64,000 nt of DNA. Origin: Ciborinia camelliae (taxonomy: Eukaryota > Ascomycota > Leotiomycetes > Helotiales > Sclerotiniaceae). The notes below the pieces were generated by a model. It searched no databases. It was not told the origin of the DNA and saw only the letters and a program-made list of their open reading frames with translations. The stretch covers positions 771,187 through 835,186 of the forward strand of contig JANPYM010000001.1 of the NCBI GenBank assembly GCA_025890175.1, given 5' to 3'. The translations under genes were made by a program, and so were the position numbers. Shown here piece by piece: positions 23,794 through 34,283 of this stretch (positions within the stretch are counted from its first letter, which is position 1; every line of letters begins with the position of its first letter).

Positions 23794-26273
23794 TGTGCGT
23801 CAACATCTGTTTAAGCTCGTGCTCTGGTTCTGAGCGATGGCAATGCTGTGGTTGTTTACTGATGGTCCATACAATTGTGGCAGGAGTTGAATGGCCCTTG
23901 GAATTCTTGGAGCTGATTCGATGGTTGGGTTTGAGCAACCAACCTTATCCTTGAGCTCTGGGTGTACGAAGGACAAATTGAATGTATGTGACAGTAGGTT
24001 GAACGGGCGAAGTATAGGACGAGAGTTGATTGTATTTTGAGAATGATGCGGGAGAAGGTGGTTGTAGTTGTTATGCAATGCAATTGAATGGATTGCAATT
24101 AATTATGGGTTAGAGGTTTAGTGTTGGAACTTGGGGGGAGGGGAGAGGGGGGGAGATAGCTTCAAGGTTGTTGATTTTCTCCACAACCCTTCACAGGTTA
24201 TTGCTTTTCGAGTTTTAAAGTTTTGAAGGAGAATGAGAATGAGAGGAGTTGGGGGTGAGAGTGAGAATGAGAATGAGAGTGAGGTGTAAGTGAGTGTGAG
24301 AGTGAGTTGTAAGTGAGTGTGAGAGTGAGTATTGCGTGTGAGTATATGAGTTATGTGAGTATGAGTATGAGTGGTGTGGTGTGGTTGTGCAGCAATAAAA
24401 GAAGGAAAAGAGGTTTATTAGGTAGGAGGTCAACGATAGGTAGAGGTAGATAGGTACCCCGTAAAAGCACTTTCACGTATGATAACTCGAAGTGACCTAG
24501 TATTTCTACCCGATAAGCAAAGTACAACAGGAGCACAAATACAATTCCGGTACTGGTAAAGTAGTGCCCAGGTGTATATCTTCAGCAAATGACATTGTCA
24601 AGGTGGTGGATAATTCAATCGAAATCGAAATCACAATCAGCCACTATTGAGGCAATAATGGATGGAGCTAATATAATACCGGGTTGTGGAGGGATCCATG
24701 GATTTCACTTATTAATTGGACTGGGGGATGAGTGAAAATCTCAAGGATAAGGATATCATTATTATTAATGAGTCCCAAGTCCTTCTCTCTATTATTATTG
24801 TCTGTCTCGTACTTCACTCCAAGACTCCAGACTCCCCTAGTAATAATAGGTAGGTAGGGAATAAAATAAGAAGTCCTCCCACCCATACAATACTGCCCAG
24901 GTGGCTACCATTGGTTGTGAATTTGTGAATTTGTGAATCTGTGAATCTGTGAATCTGTGAATCTGTGAATCTGTGATACCTTTCGACTTTTTCTGACTTG
25001 TATGTAGGTAGGTAAGTAAGGTACCGTACCGCCATTCTAATTTACCGTATGGATGGAGTAGGCATTGCCCAGGACAGCAGGACAGCAGGATGATAATGAT
25101 AAATCAACAAATGCCCAAGATCCGCTAAACCCCAGGTAGGTACTATGACTCTCCTGATCAGATCCATATACCAGTCATTCCCACTTTTTGGGCCATTTGA
25201 AGATTGGAAGAAGAAGAAAAGAAGAAGAAAAGAAGACTCAGGGCTACGAGTTAAACCATCTACATGGTCTACACCACACCGTTGATCCCAGACCCCTCCC
25301 TTAAGTGAGTGACTGAGTCCCTTTGTAGAGTACTGAAAAGCCAGATGATGATAATAATCTAATCAATCAAATTCTAGTTTATCAATTGAATTCGTCTTAT
25401 TGAAGGAAGCGGGAGGTTTGCTATATCTTCCATTCCATTGGATAACTATCTAGATCTCCCCCAGCCTTTCTTCTTCTTCGTCTTCTCCTTCTCCTTCTTC
25501 TTCTCCAAGTAAATAGGTAAGGAAAAAGGCTTGTCATGTAAGCAAGTCCTGTATTTCTTTTTCATTTATTTGAGATTCATGCTTTTTCCTCATACCCTGT
25601 CACACCTCCTCAAGTCCTACCTATCAATAATAGCTAGGTACCTAGGTAGGTATCAATTATCTCAGGTCAAGTCTTATCGGTTATCGATATCTTCAATTTG
25701 AGATCATGTTCGGTTATGCAACCAATGGACCAACAGATGAATGGACGGAATATAATAAAATATATCCGGGTTGACTACTTCTTCCCTTCCGAAGTTCCTT
25801 CCCAGCAACTCCAATTTTCAAGGTTTGTTTGGTTCAACCAACAGCAATTGAATTATTGAAACAACTCCTTGTTTACTTACAACCATCAAGGTCCCCTTAC
25901 TTCACACATTTATTTATAATTTAAAACTTCAATGTTATGTTGTGTTCAGTTTGACAATGTCAGATGAAGGGAATCAGGGATGCTCTTTCAATTTCAAAAA
26001 TCAAAATAACAATATAGTACAGTACCGGCCAGCTGGAGGGAGTACTTTAGCCATCTCAACCTCACAACTCTTATAAGGCTGCACAATTGATGTGCTACTA
26101 CTAACTAGCAGTCTTGCTACACCTTGTCTTGCTTGAAAGATCGGCATCTAGTCCATGGGATCTCCAGGAACAATGATCATTGCCGTCAAACACTAAAATT
26201 AACTTTCAAAGATATACCAGTGTGGTTGATCAAGAGCAAAATTCAACAAAATCAACAAAATCAACTGTTTAAC
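23794..26273. other. Long divergent intergenic region
   Basis: About 2.5 kb between the RhoGEF and TERT start codons, so it holds both promoters. It contains GA-rich repeats (24225-24370), a GTGAATCT tandem repeat, several TAGGTA blocks (24420-24450, 24845, 25000, 25640), a CTTCTTCTTC tract (25465-25505) and AT-rich DNA. No gene seen. Confidence 0.6.
24917..24976. repeat. GTGAATYT octanucleotide tandem repeat
   Basis: Seven and a half tandem copies of GTGAATYT. The first two copies have T and the rest C at the seventh position. Confidence 0.9.
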
Positions 26274-29200
26274 ATGGCTAGCAAGAGAAAGAGAAATCGT
26301 CGTGCTATCACTGGCACTGGCCTTACAGATCTCAATAAACGACAAAGGGTCTGTGGAGACTTCCGCAGTAAGGATCCTCCTGTAAAGCAAGCTTTGTTAA
26401 CCAAATATTACCCCAATGTCTTATGTCTTCGGGATTATCTACTTTCAAAGCTTCCAGTATCCTCCAAGGTACGCAGAAAGAAGTTGCTGTCTGTGGGTCG
26501 CAAGACTTCTGAAGGTCAAGGAGGTGATCAGAATGATGAGGATGAAGACATTTTATTGGGTGATTTTCTTGATGGCACATTGATAGGTGTGTCGTCAAAT
26601 AATGGATCTTTGCAGGAAGATAGATCAAAAGAGTGGAATTCCTTTTCACAAAGAGGAGATATTTCTCTGTCGACCATTGCAAATTCATGTGGTACTGATC
26701 TTTATTCACAATCAGAGGTGGGTGTTTATCAACAATCTTTCTTCCGGAATGTTCTTGTCTCGGACTACTAACAACCTTGTTAGATTGTTGATTTTTCTAT
26801 TTGGTTACTCTTTTCAAAGTCAAAATCATCAAATGGGAGACTGCAGCACTTACTTTGTCAAGGATATCGTAAAGATATCAGTTCTCGCTCTGTTCATAGG
26901 GATGAAAATCTTAGGACTTCTATACCTGGAGTCAATTCAATATATCCCAATAGTCATGTGACGGCTATGAAAACCTGGCCATGGCCTCATGTTCTTGCTT
27001 TACTAGGGAAGGCTGGAGAACGTGTCATGAGTGACTTGATTCTTGATTGTGGTATTTTTCTTCAAATAGAAAATACAAATGGTAGTTATTACCAACTTAG
27101 TGGTGAGTTTGGATGAGCTTGTTTGATTGTCCCAGTTTTGGGCTGATGATTATAAACAGGTCACCCTTTGGGTGAACTCTCAGCTATTACAGTTTCAAAA
27201 GCTCATGGAACAATATCCAAGACAGATAATGGTTCAAAGAAAAAGCAGCAATCAGGTATCTTGCACAATCCAGCGGAAATCAATTTTGTAAGAAATCGAA
27301 TGTTGTATGCAAAAGCTTCTTTGAATGCTCAGGGTGAAGTTCAGTTTGGTTTTCGACATGTCCGTAAGTTATGTTTATGCCAGGATCTGGAAACAAACTG
27401 ATTGTTTGTTGTGTAGATATTCTCAACAGATTTCCATGTCAAGCTAATGATGGTCCTGCAATTAGTCGTCGAGGACCAGAGGAAAACATCATCAGGATTC
27501 TAATGTATATATTCCCTCGACAATTTGATCTTCATAATGTGTTTACTTCAGAGGTTGACAGTCGAGAAACTGTTCAACCATTCAAAGATTACACAATACG
27601 TGAAGAAGAAATTGATTCAAAGTATCCTGAAGAAAAGGCCATCAAAGTTCCAAAAAGATTTCGTGGGAAACCCAAGGATCTGGTCAGAAAATTACACCTT
27701 CTGCACTCCAGATGCTCATACAATAAGTTGTTAGACTATTATTGCTCGGTCAGTCTTCATAATGGAATTCTGTGGCTCCTGTTGACATTTACAGAATCGG
27801 AAGCATCAAAATGACAACATAGAGGTCATACAACAAGAACCTTCATCTAGTTCAACATTATTCAAAACCCAATCTTCTGAAAAAAGCGGTAGCTCCTCCA
27901 TAATCTCATCGAGTGTTTCTTCAATTCCAGCTCGAAACCCAACATTAATGGACCATGCAACCCCCACTGCTGATGTATCTGCTTTCTGTCGTGCCGTGCT
28001 TCGAAATATAATACCGCATGAATTCTGGGGCACTGGGGATATTCAAGCACACAACGAAGGCATTTTCCATAGAAATGTGGATAACTTCATTAGTCTGAGA
28101 AGATTTGAGGTTTTGTCACTTCACGAAGTTTCGCAGGGAATTAAGGTAGCTTCTGTCTATCATAACTAGACTTCGATCTGCTGACATTTAGTAGATTGCC
28201 GAGATTGAATGGTTGGGAGCGCCAAGTATCTCGAACCAAAAATTATCACTTACTGATTTCAATAAACGTCGAGAAATATTCCTTGAATTTCTATACTACT
28301 TGTTTGACTCAGTTCTCATCCCACTGGTCCGATCACATTTTCATGTCACAGAGTCTAATATCCATCGTCAACGACTCTTCTTCTTTCGTCATGATATTTG
28401 GAAATCAGTCGCCGAGCCAGCCCTGGCTTCCTTGAAGCTAAAAATGTTTGAAGAAGTAAAGCTGGAAGAGGCTCAGCGGATACTTGCTTCACGGGCTTTA
28501 GGCTTCAGTCAAATGCGGTTCATACCTAAAGAGAGTGGTGTGAGACCAATCATGAATTTGAGGAGAAGAGCAATGCAGAAGGGAAATAAGAATCTTTTGG
28601 GTGTCAGTATTAACAGCGTGCTAACACCAATTCACAATGTGCTCACCCACGAGAAGGTAAGAACCATTAACAATTGTGTTTGACAAAACTAACCTGTGTA
28701 GGCAAATAATGTGAGCCGTCTCGGGTCAACACTTTTCTCCGTTGGTGACCTTTATCAGAAGGTCAAGTCGTTCAAAAACTCACTCAACGCACCAACACAA
28801 CCCATCTATTTTGCCAAAGTCGATGTCCAAGCTGCATTCGACACCATCCCTCAAGCTGCCGTCATCAAGCTCATGAAAACTGTTCCTTCAGAATCAGAGT
28901 ACAGGTTCGCGAGACACGTTGAGATCAAACCCACAGAAGCCTATGCCACTGATCCTAATGCACCAAATAAAGCCATCCGACGATGGAAATCCCATGCCAA
29001 ATCTCTTCACCATCTCGACAATTTTGATGAGGATCTCGAAAACGACATAGCCATTGGTAAAAAGAATACCATATTTGTCGAAAATATCGTTAATCAAATC
29101 CGTGATACCAATTCTCTTCTCCAACTCCTTGCTGAACACATCTCACGCAACATGGTGAAAATTGGCAAGAAATTCTACCGTCAAAAAGAAGGGATTCCAC

Positions 29201-30498
29201 AAGGTTCGGTTCTTTCCTCTCTCCTGTGTAATTACTTCTATGCGGATCTCGAAGCTAAACATCTGGCTTTTCTACAATCTGGGGAAAGTCTGTTGCTAAG
29301 ATTGATCGATGACTTTTTACTTATAACGCTCAATCCCGTGCACGCGAAACGTTTCTTGCAAGTAATGCATGACGGGATACCAGAATATGGAGTAGGTGTG
29401 AATCCGGACAAGACGCTGACAAATTTCGAGGTAATGATCAATGGGAAAAAGGTTAAGAGGGTCGTGGGCGAGAAGATGTTTCCTTATTGTGGAAATTTGA
29501 TGGATATGAAGACTTTGAATATCGAGAGGGATAGGGACAGGAGGAAAGACTTTGGTGAGTTGATTTTTTATTCAATCTACCTTGGAGAGAGAAAAGAAAT
29601 CATCCTATCATGGAATTCATTTACTTCATTGACTAATATATCAACAGCAATACAAGATTCCCTCACTGTCGAATATTCCAGGATTCCGGGTAAGACATTT
29701 CACCGGAAAGTTCTTAGTAAGTTTCCATTTCTCAATGTCAACATCAAGGTCAAAGTCACATTCAATTTTATGCAACATCCAATTCACCATCTGAATATAA
29801 ATCCAAATCAAGTGGTCTCTGTCACATACGACCATAGACTGAAGAGAATTGGGCATCCCGTCCGCTCTGCCATACACAAGCTTCAGATCGGTGGATTAGT
29901 AGTTGGGTGGGTGACCACCAGCGAATCCCCACTGTTGTATGTTTTTTTAATTTTTTATATATATATATATTTTTTTAATCCGATAAGATATTTCTGAGAA
30001 CCTCATTGAGAGTGGTGTATGGGCTTTCTTTCTGTGTGCCTCTCTTCTATTCATCATACCTCTTCATAATTTCAATACACGTTAATCTTGCACCTCCCTT
30101 CAATCTTTCCTTTTTTTCTCTCTCTTTCTTTTTTTCTTGCAACATAAAATTAACATAAAGTAGATTCCCTCACCCTCCAAACTCACCCCATGTATCTCGA
30201 TACAGAGCACAACTCCATCTCAACCGTCCACAAAAACATACACAGTTCCTTTAAAGAATCCGCCACGAAAATGATGGCGTATATTAAATGTCTACCGATT
30301 CGGAAGAAACCGAGGAGTGGCTTGGTCATCAGGACGATTGCGGATTTGTTGGAGTTGGGCTGGTGTTTGAGCAGGAGGAAGACGAAGGGGAGGGGCGAGG
30401 GCATGGGAAAGAAGAAAGATAGATATGATGGGTTTAAATGCGGGGTTTCAAAGAGGGAAATGAGGCGGTTGGGTCTAGCTGCTTTTTGGATGTCTTGA
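26274..30498 (+). CDS. TERT: Telomerase reverse transcriptase, nine exons
   Basis: Exons: 26274-26717, 26784-27102, 27160-27363, 27417-27748, 27795-28145, 28195-28656, 28702-29554, 29648-29716 and 30164-30498; 1122 aa. The N-terminus has VKQALLTKYYPNVLCLRDYL. The TEN/linker part includes IVDFSIWLLF and QHLLCQGYRKD. The RNA-binding domain has KRFRGKPKDLVRKL and the T motif (EFWGTGD, NVDNFISLRRFE, LHEV, QGIK|IAEIEWL). RT motifs follow: motif 1/2 (MRFIPKESGVRPIMNLR), A (AKVDVQAAFD, D745), B' (GIPQGSVLSSLLCNYFY), C (RLIDDFLLIT, D907-D908), D (GVNPDKT) and E (CGNLMDM). The thumb resumes in exon 9 (THPMYLDTEH, ESATKMMAYIKCL). Introns 1-7 are 45-93 nt, but intron 8 is 447 nt and contains a 5S rRNA gene. 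The frame stops at 30496-30498, while the expected C-terminal block (VLRRRQSGY, VVEWLEG) continues in another frame, suggesting a one-base T deletion near 30483-30487. The ATG at 26274 is preferred because the frame upstream has no ATG. Confidence 0.95.
29824..29942 (+). rRNA. 5S ribosomal RNA gene inside TERT intron 8
   Basis: The 119 nt begin ACATACGACCATAG and end GTTGTATGT, the standard Pezizomycotina 5S ends, and the two ends pair as helix I. Internal landmarks are GCATCCCGTCCGCTCTGCC (loop B/C region), GGATTAGTAGTTGGGTGGG and TGACCACCAGCGAATCCC, which include the internal Pol III control region. A T run follows directly. Variable positions differ from Neurospora 5S as remembered, but every conserved block is intact, so it looks functional rather than a relic. 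Dispersed single 5S genes are normal in this group; the location inside a protein-coding intron, on the same strand, is the unusual point. Confidence 0.95.
29942..29948 (+). terminator. Pol III T-run terminator of the 5S gene
   Basis: Seven T directly after the 5S 3' end, the usual RNA polymerase III stop. Further T runs follow at 29951-29956 and 29971-29977. Confidence 0.75.
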
Positions 30499-31520
30499 GG
30501 AGGAGGCAGAGTGGGTATGTGCCGGTTGTGGAGTGGTTGGAGGGGGAGATGGGGAATGGGAAGGGGAAGGGGAAAGGGAGGGGGAAGGGCCAAGGGAATC
30601 TGTGAGGGCATGGGATGCGAAGGTTTGTCTTGTTTGAGCGGGGGGGCAGGGGGGCATTTGAGGGGAAGAGGGTTTATGGAGTTTGCGGCTGGCTTTATTT
30701 GTACTCGTACTTGTATTTGTATTTATAATAATATACCTAACATAGATACCCAAATGAGTTCACATATCCATACCACCTCTCTCCGCCAAAGCGTCTCGTT
30801 TCGTCTCGTCTTGCAAGTCTAGTCTAGTCTAAAGTTACATTGAAGATTAACGGGATGATGGTGTCTCATATATGTATACAACACACATTCACCCCTTGTT
30901 TTGATCATCTGTATATTAAAAGTAATAGTATAAAGTGATTCGCGAAGCCAATATTATTTATTCGTTTATTCATTTATTCATTTATTAACTAGGTAGGGAC
31001 CTATGTATGTATGCATGGTGCCCGATGAGCACGTATAAATATAAATAAATACACACTAGTATAGGAATAAGCGCCACGCAAACCATTGTCGACGGACAAG
31101 CAAGCAAGCACGCAAGCGAGCGTTCCCCGATTTCCAACTTTCGCTTTGCCTGCCTCCCCCGATTCAACCATATCCACCATCTGACATTTGCGATCGTGCC
31201 TCAAACCCGCTAGCCGCCCTTGCTTTTCCCCGACTTGTGGATGGAGATCGGGGGAGGGGGGGGGTTTCCAAATCCCTCCTTCGATCTGAGCTAGGATCGT
31301 GATTCCCAACTCCAGGAAAAAATAAAGGGGCCAGCTAGACGACTGGCGAGCCAGCGAGTGGGAGCAAGTGTGTCTGTATATACAATTGACTAATAAACCG
31401 TGCAGTCATAAACCAAGACGCATTTTCCATGAACTCCTACATTTTTAACCCACCCACCCACCCACCGACAGACAGACAGACACCAGCACCATAGACGAGA
31501 AAAGGATCTTTGGATACACG
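30499..31520. other. Convergent intergenic region
   Basis: Starts with about 150 bases that continue the TERT thumb in another frame (to a TGA near 30603). After that come G-rich repeats (30545-30600), GTACTTGTATTT repeats (30705-30730), TTTATTCA repeats (30958-30985) and ACCC/GACA microsatellites (31448-31482). No other gene. Confidence 0.5.
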
Positions 31521-34283
31521 TCAATTATTCATCGCCATCTCATAATCAGGATCGAGAATGCGGCGACTGAAATTACTGCGCGACGGGCCCGCCTGGGGAT
31601 TTGCATATTGCGGCTGCGCATAGCCATGGCCAGTGGCACGGATATGAGATGGATCCGATTGATTTCCGAATTGCGAATGGCCATTACCATTGGCGTTGCC
31701 ATGAGCATATATATGAGATGGGCCCGATTGGTTTCTAAACTGCGCATGGCCACGGCCGTGAAACTGATCCGCTCGTGGATTTCCATATTGCGCGCGAGCA
31801 TGGCTATTGCCGTTACCAGTGCCATTGAAATGCGACGGGTTCGCTGATGTACTTCCACGTCGTGTTTGTGGATGCATCCCTTCATATCCGTCCGCCCAGT
31901 TCCCATACGGCTGCGGCGATTGCATTTGTCCCTGCACGCGTCCTTGCATAGTCGTAGCAACAGCATGCGCATCCATAATAGGAACGTTACGATCAGGGAG
32001 CGCGCCAATCATCGGGGCAGCAACCTGTGGGATGTGGGTAAAGTTATCCGGTCCAGCCCTCCAAGGCAGATTGACGTGGTCCCCTTGCACAAAGAAATTA
32101 ATGACGCCCATACTGGCCTGCTCCGAGCTTTCGAACCCGAAATCTATGTCGGGTATGGCTTGGACGTTGGGTTCCAAATTTCTGGTGTCAATTTGTTGAG
32201 TCTTTGCATTGGATTCGTCGTTATCGACGATGCCTACGATTTCCGCAAGTTGGAAGGCTACCTGGGTGAGCATGGCGAAGAGTGGGCAAAGGCGAATGTA
32301 ATCCATCGCGTTTTTTATTTCGTAGACGGCATTTTTGCCAGAGATTTCTTCTTCGGTATCTGGTTCATCTTTGGCTAAAGAATTCAGGGCAATAACGAAT
32401 ACACTATGGTATACAAAGTAGGGGTCGATCCAAGTCACACCGTTGAATTGGCGTGAATTAATAAGTTTATGGGCGAACAAGAGAGCTTTCTTGGAAAAGA
32501 GGCAGCATTTAGAACTCAGAGCAACTTCTTCATCATCGATATCATGAGGGTGGACATGCTTTCCTAATTTTCGAGCTAGCTGTAAAGCTACTTTCCTTAA
32601 TAAGAATGGACGAACAACCAGAGATTGTGTAAGATAGAATTGGAGGTGCAGTAAACAAACCGCTCGTGTATGGGTAGATGATGATATTTGATAATCTGCA
32701 CGAAGATGTTGGGGTAGTCGATCGTGCCAATCATCCAGATCCGAGAGTAATCCATTGGCGATGCGGATTCTTATTTTTTCTGCATTTCGATCCGGTATTG
32801 AAGAGGATGGATACATTTTCTTACTGATGTCTGCCATTATTTTCGACAAGCGATACATCCATTCAACATATCCGCGGGGGACACATTCACTTCCATCGAG
32901 TAGCTCTTCATCGGGAAATTTAACAGTGACCTCCGTATCATCGATAGAACTAGGTCTGCCTAATATTGTGCATGAATTATGTTCGAATTGATAAATCGTC
33001 CACCATACACGACGTTGCACCTGGCTCTCGATAGGATCGAGATCTTTGATTGCTGCGTCTCGATGTATCCCAAGATTTATGGCCATTCTTGACGCTGCTC
33101 CCAACATCATAAAAGCTTTGTTGCGTTCGGACGAGTTGTGTTGATATAATTGTAAGAGGAGTAAAGCCTGGATATTGACCAAGCTACTTGTAAAGAGAAG
33201 TTGAGATATTTTATCTTCCACCCATTCAACATATTGTCGAATTAATTCCATGTATGCTTCGTGTGGCTGAAGAGCTTGAGCTCCAAGGACCATCACCATT
33301 AGAACAGAACATAGCCATCCGACTTCGACATCTTGTATATCAGTATGATCAAGCTCACTCAACATCAAGCCATAGCGCTCCCCAAAAGAGCGACGGCGAA
33401 AAAGCAAAAAGCTTGGATGAACACGGTCAAAGAATGACCCAATCAGGTCATCCGCAATTTCTCGAGCAGGTATAAGTGAAGATAGAGGTGCCTCACCCGA
33501 TAAACCTTTGCTCTTAACGACCGAAATCACGTGAGATCTTTTAGGTGAATGAGCATCTCGTTCGAGATCTGCTGGTCCAGGCGCGGTATGTTTTTCTTCG
33601 GCGACTTTTGGTTCTAGGGCTTTGCTCCATCTTGATTCCGCGAAGGATGTCATTAAGCTCAAAACCGGATCATCCGGATGAAGACGCCTCCGGACATCAA
33701 CATATTCCTGTACCATCTTGCGACAGGTGAGCACAAATCCGAAGCTTGAAGAAGCTCCAATGAAATGTGATGATTTCCCTGAAGGTATTGGAACGAGTCT
33801 ATCCCGAGGTGAATTGGGTAAGGTTATTGATTTGTCTGTTGGTGTCGGCTCATCTCTCATGGTTTGCTGGCTAGCGTCAGAATCAGCTAGTGATGCCGCC
33901 CGATTCTTTGGGACTTGTGCAAAGACATCCTCAACGGGAGTTTCGACCGTGGAATCAGGTAGAGTTACGCCGTTCCTTTGAGCAAGATCGTATAGAACAG
34001 TAATATCAGTTGTATCTTGGCTAGGGAAAAGTCCTTCGATCAAGGCATTGAGCATGCGAAAACGTTCACTGAGAGTCTCGACACTTCCATAGACTCGAGT
34101 CAAACGAGGCGAGTTGAATTCGCAAGCCACTTGGGCTTCCGCACAATTTTGACAGGGGCGTGTACCAACCCGTGAACAACGCACTCTACGATTCTTGCAG
34201 CGGTCGCAAGAGACGCGAGCTCGTTTTCGCTTGTGATCTGGAACGCGGTGCTTGCCAGGCTTTTTCTTTCTGGATTGAACCAT
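31521..34283 (-). CDS. Zn2Cys6 transcription factor with fungal-specific domain
   Basis: Intronless 920-aa frame from ATG 34283. The binuclear zinc cluster is at C26, C29, C36, C44, C47 and C54 (CX2CX6CX7CX2CX6C), after a basic N-terminus (RKKKPGKHR). A linker to about residue 280 is Ser/Pro-rich. The middle region (about 280-690) matches the fungal transcription-factor homology domain: FFDRVHPSFLLFRRRSF, ASRMAINLGIHRDAA, QVQRRVWWTIYQFEHNSC. The last 120 residues are Gly/Asn/His-rich with repeated units around QFxNQSxPSHI. Such proteins bind CGG triplets and usually control a pathway or a secreted-enzyme set; the target is unknown. It is divergent from the MFS transporter at 37043, but 2.7 kb away, so co-regulation is only a guess. 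Confidence 0.93.
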   Translation of the reverse strand: MVQSRKKKPGKHRVPDHKRKRARVSCDRCKNRRVRCSRVGTRPCQNCAEAQVACEFNSPRLTRVYGSVETLSERFRMLNALIEGLFPSQDTTDITVLYDLAQRNGVTLPDSTVETPVEDVFAQVPKNRAASLADSDASQQTMRDEPTPTDKSITLPNSPRDRLVPIPSGKSSHFIGASSSFGFVLTCRKMVQEYVDVRRRLHPDDPVLSLMTSFAESRWSKALEPKVAEEKHTAPGPADLERDAHSPKRSHVISVVKSKGLSGEAPLSSLIPAREIADDLIGSFFDRVHPSFLLFRRRSFGERYGLMLSELDHTDIQDVEVGWLCSVLMVMVLGAQALQPHEAYMELIRQYVEWVEDKISQLLFTSSLVNIQALLLLQLYQHNSSERNKAFMMLGAASRMAINLGIHRDAAIKDLDPIESQVQRRVWWTIYQFEHNSCTILGRPSSIDDTEVTVKFPDEELLDGSECVPRGYVEWMYRLSKIMADISKKMYPSSSIPDRNAEKIRIRIANGLLSDLDDWHDRLPQHLRADYQISSSTHTRAVCLLHLQFYLTQSLVVRPFLLRKVALQLARKLGKHVHPHDIDDEEVALSSKCCLFSKKALLFAHKLINSRQFNGVTWIDPYFVYHSVFVIALNSLAKDEPDTEEEISGKNAVYEIKNAMDYIRLCPLFAMLTQVAFQLAEIVGIVDNDESNAKTQQIDTRNLEPNVQAIPDIDFGFESSEQASMGVINFFVQGDHVNLPWRAGPDNFTHIPQVAAPMIGALPDRNVPIMDAHAVATTMQGRVQGQMQSPQPYGNWADGYEGMHPQTRRGSTSANPSHFNGTGNGNSHARAQYGNPRADQFHGRGHAQFRNQSGPSHIYAHGNANGNGHSQFGNQSDPSHIRATGHGYAQPQYANPQAGPSRSNFSRRILDPDYEMAMNN

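Noticed and set aside
24917..24976. CRISPR-like regular repeat
   Set aside because: The units are directly abutting 8-mers without spacers; this is a eukaryotic microsatellite.
30511..30822. Plus- and minus-strand frames of about 100 codons downstream of TERT
   Set aside because: Gly/Arg- or Pro-rich readings of G-rich simple repeats.
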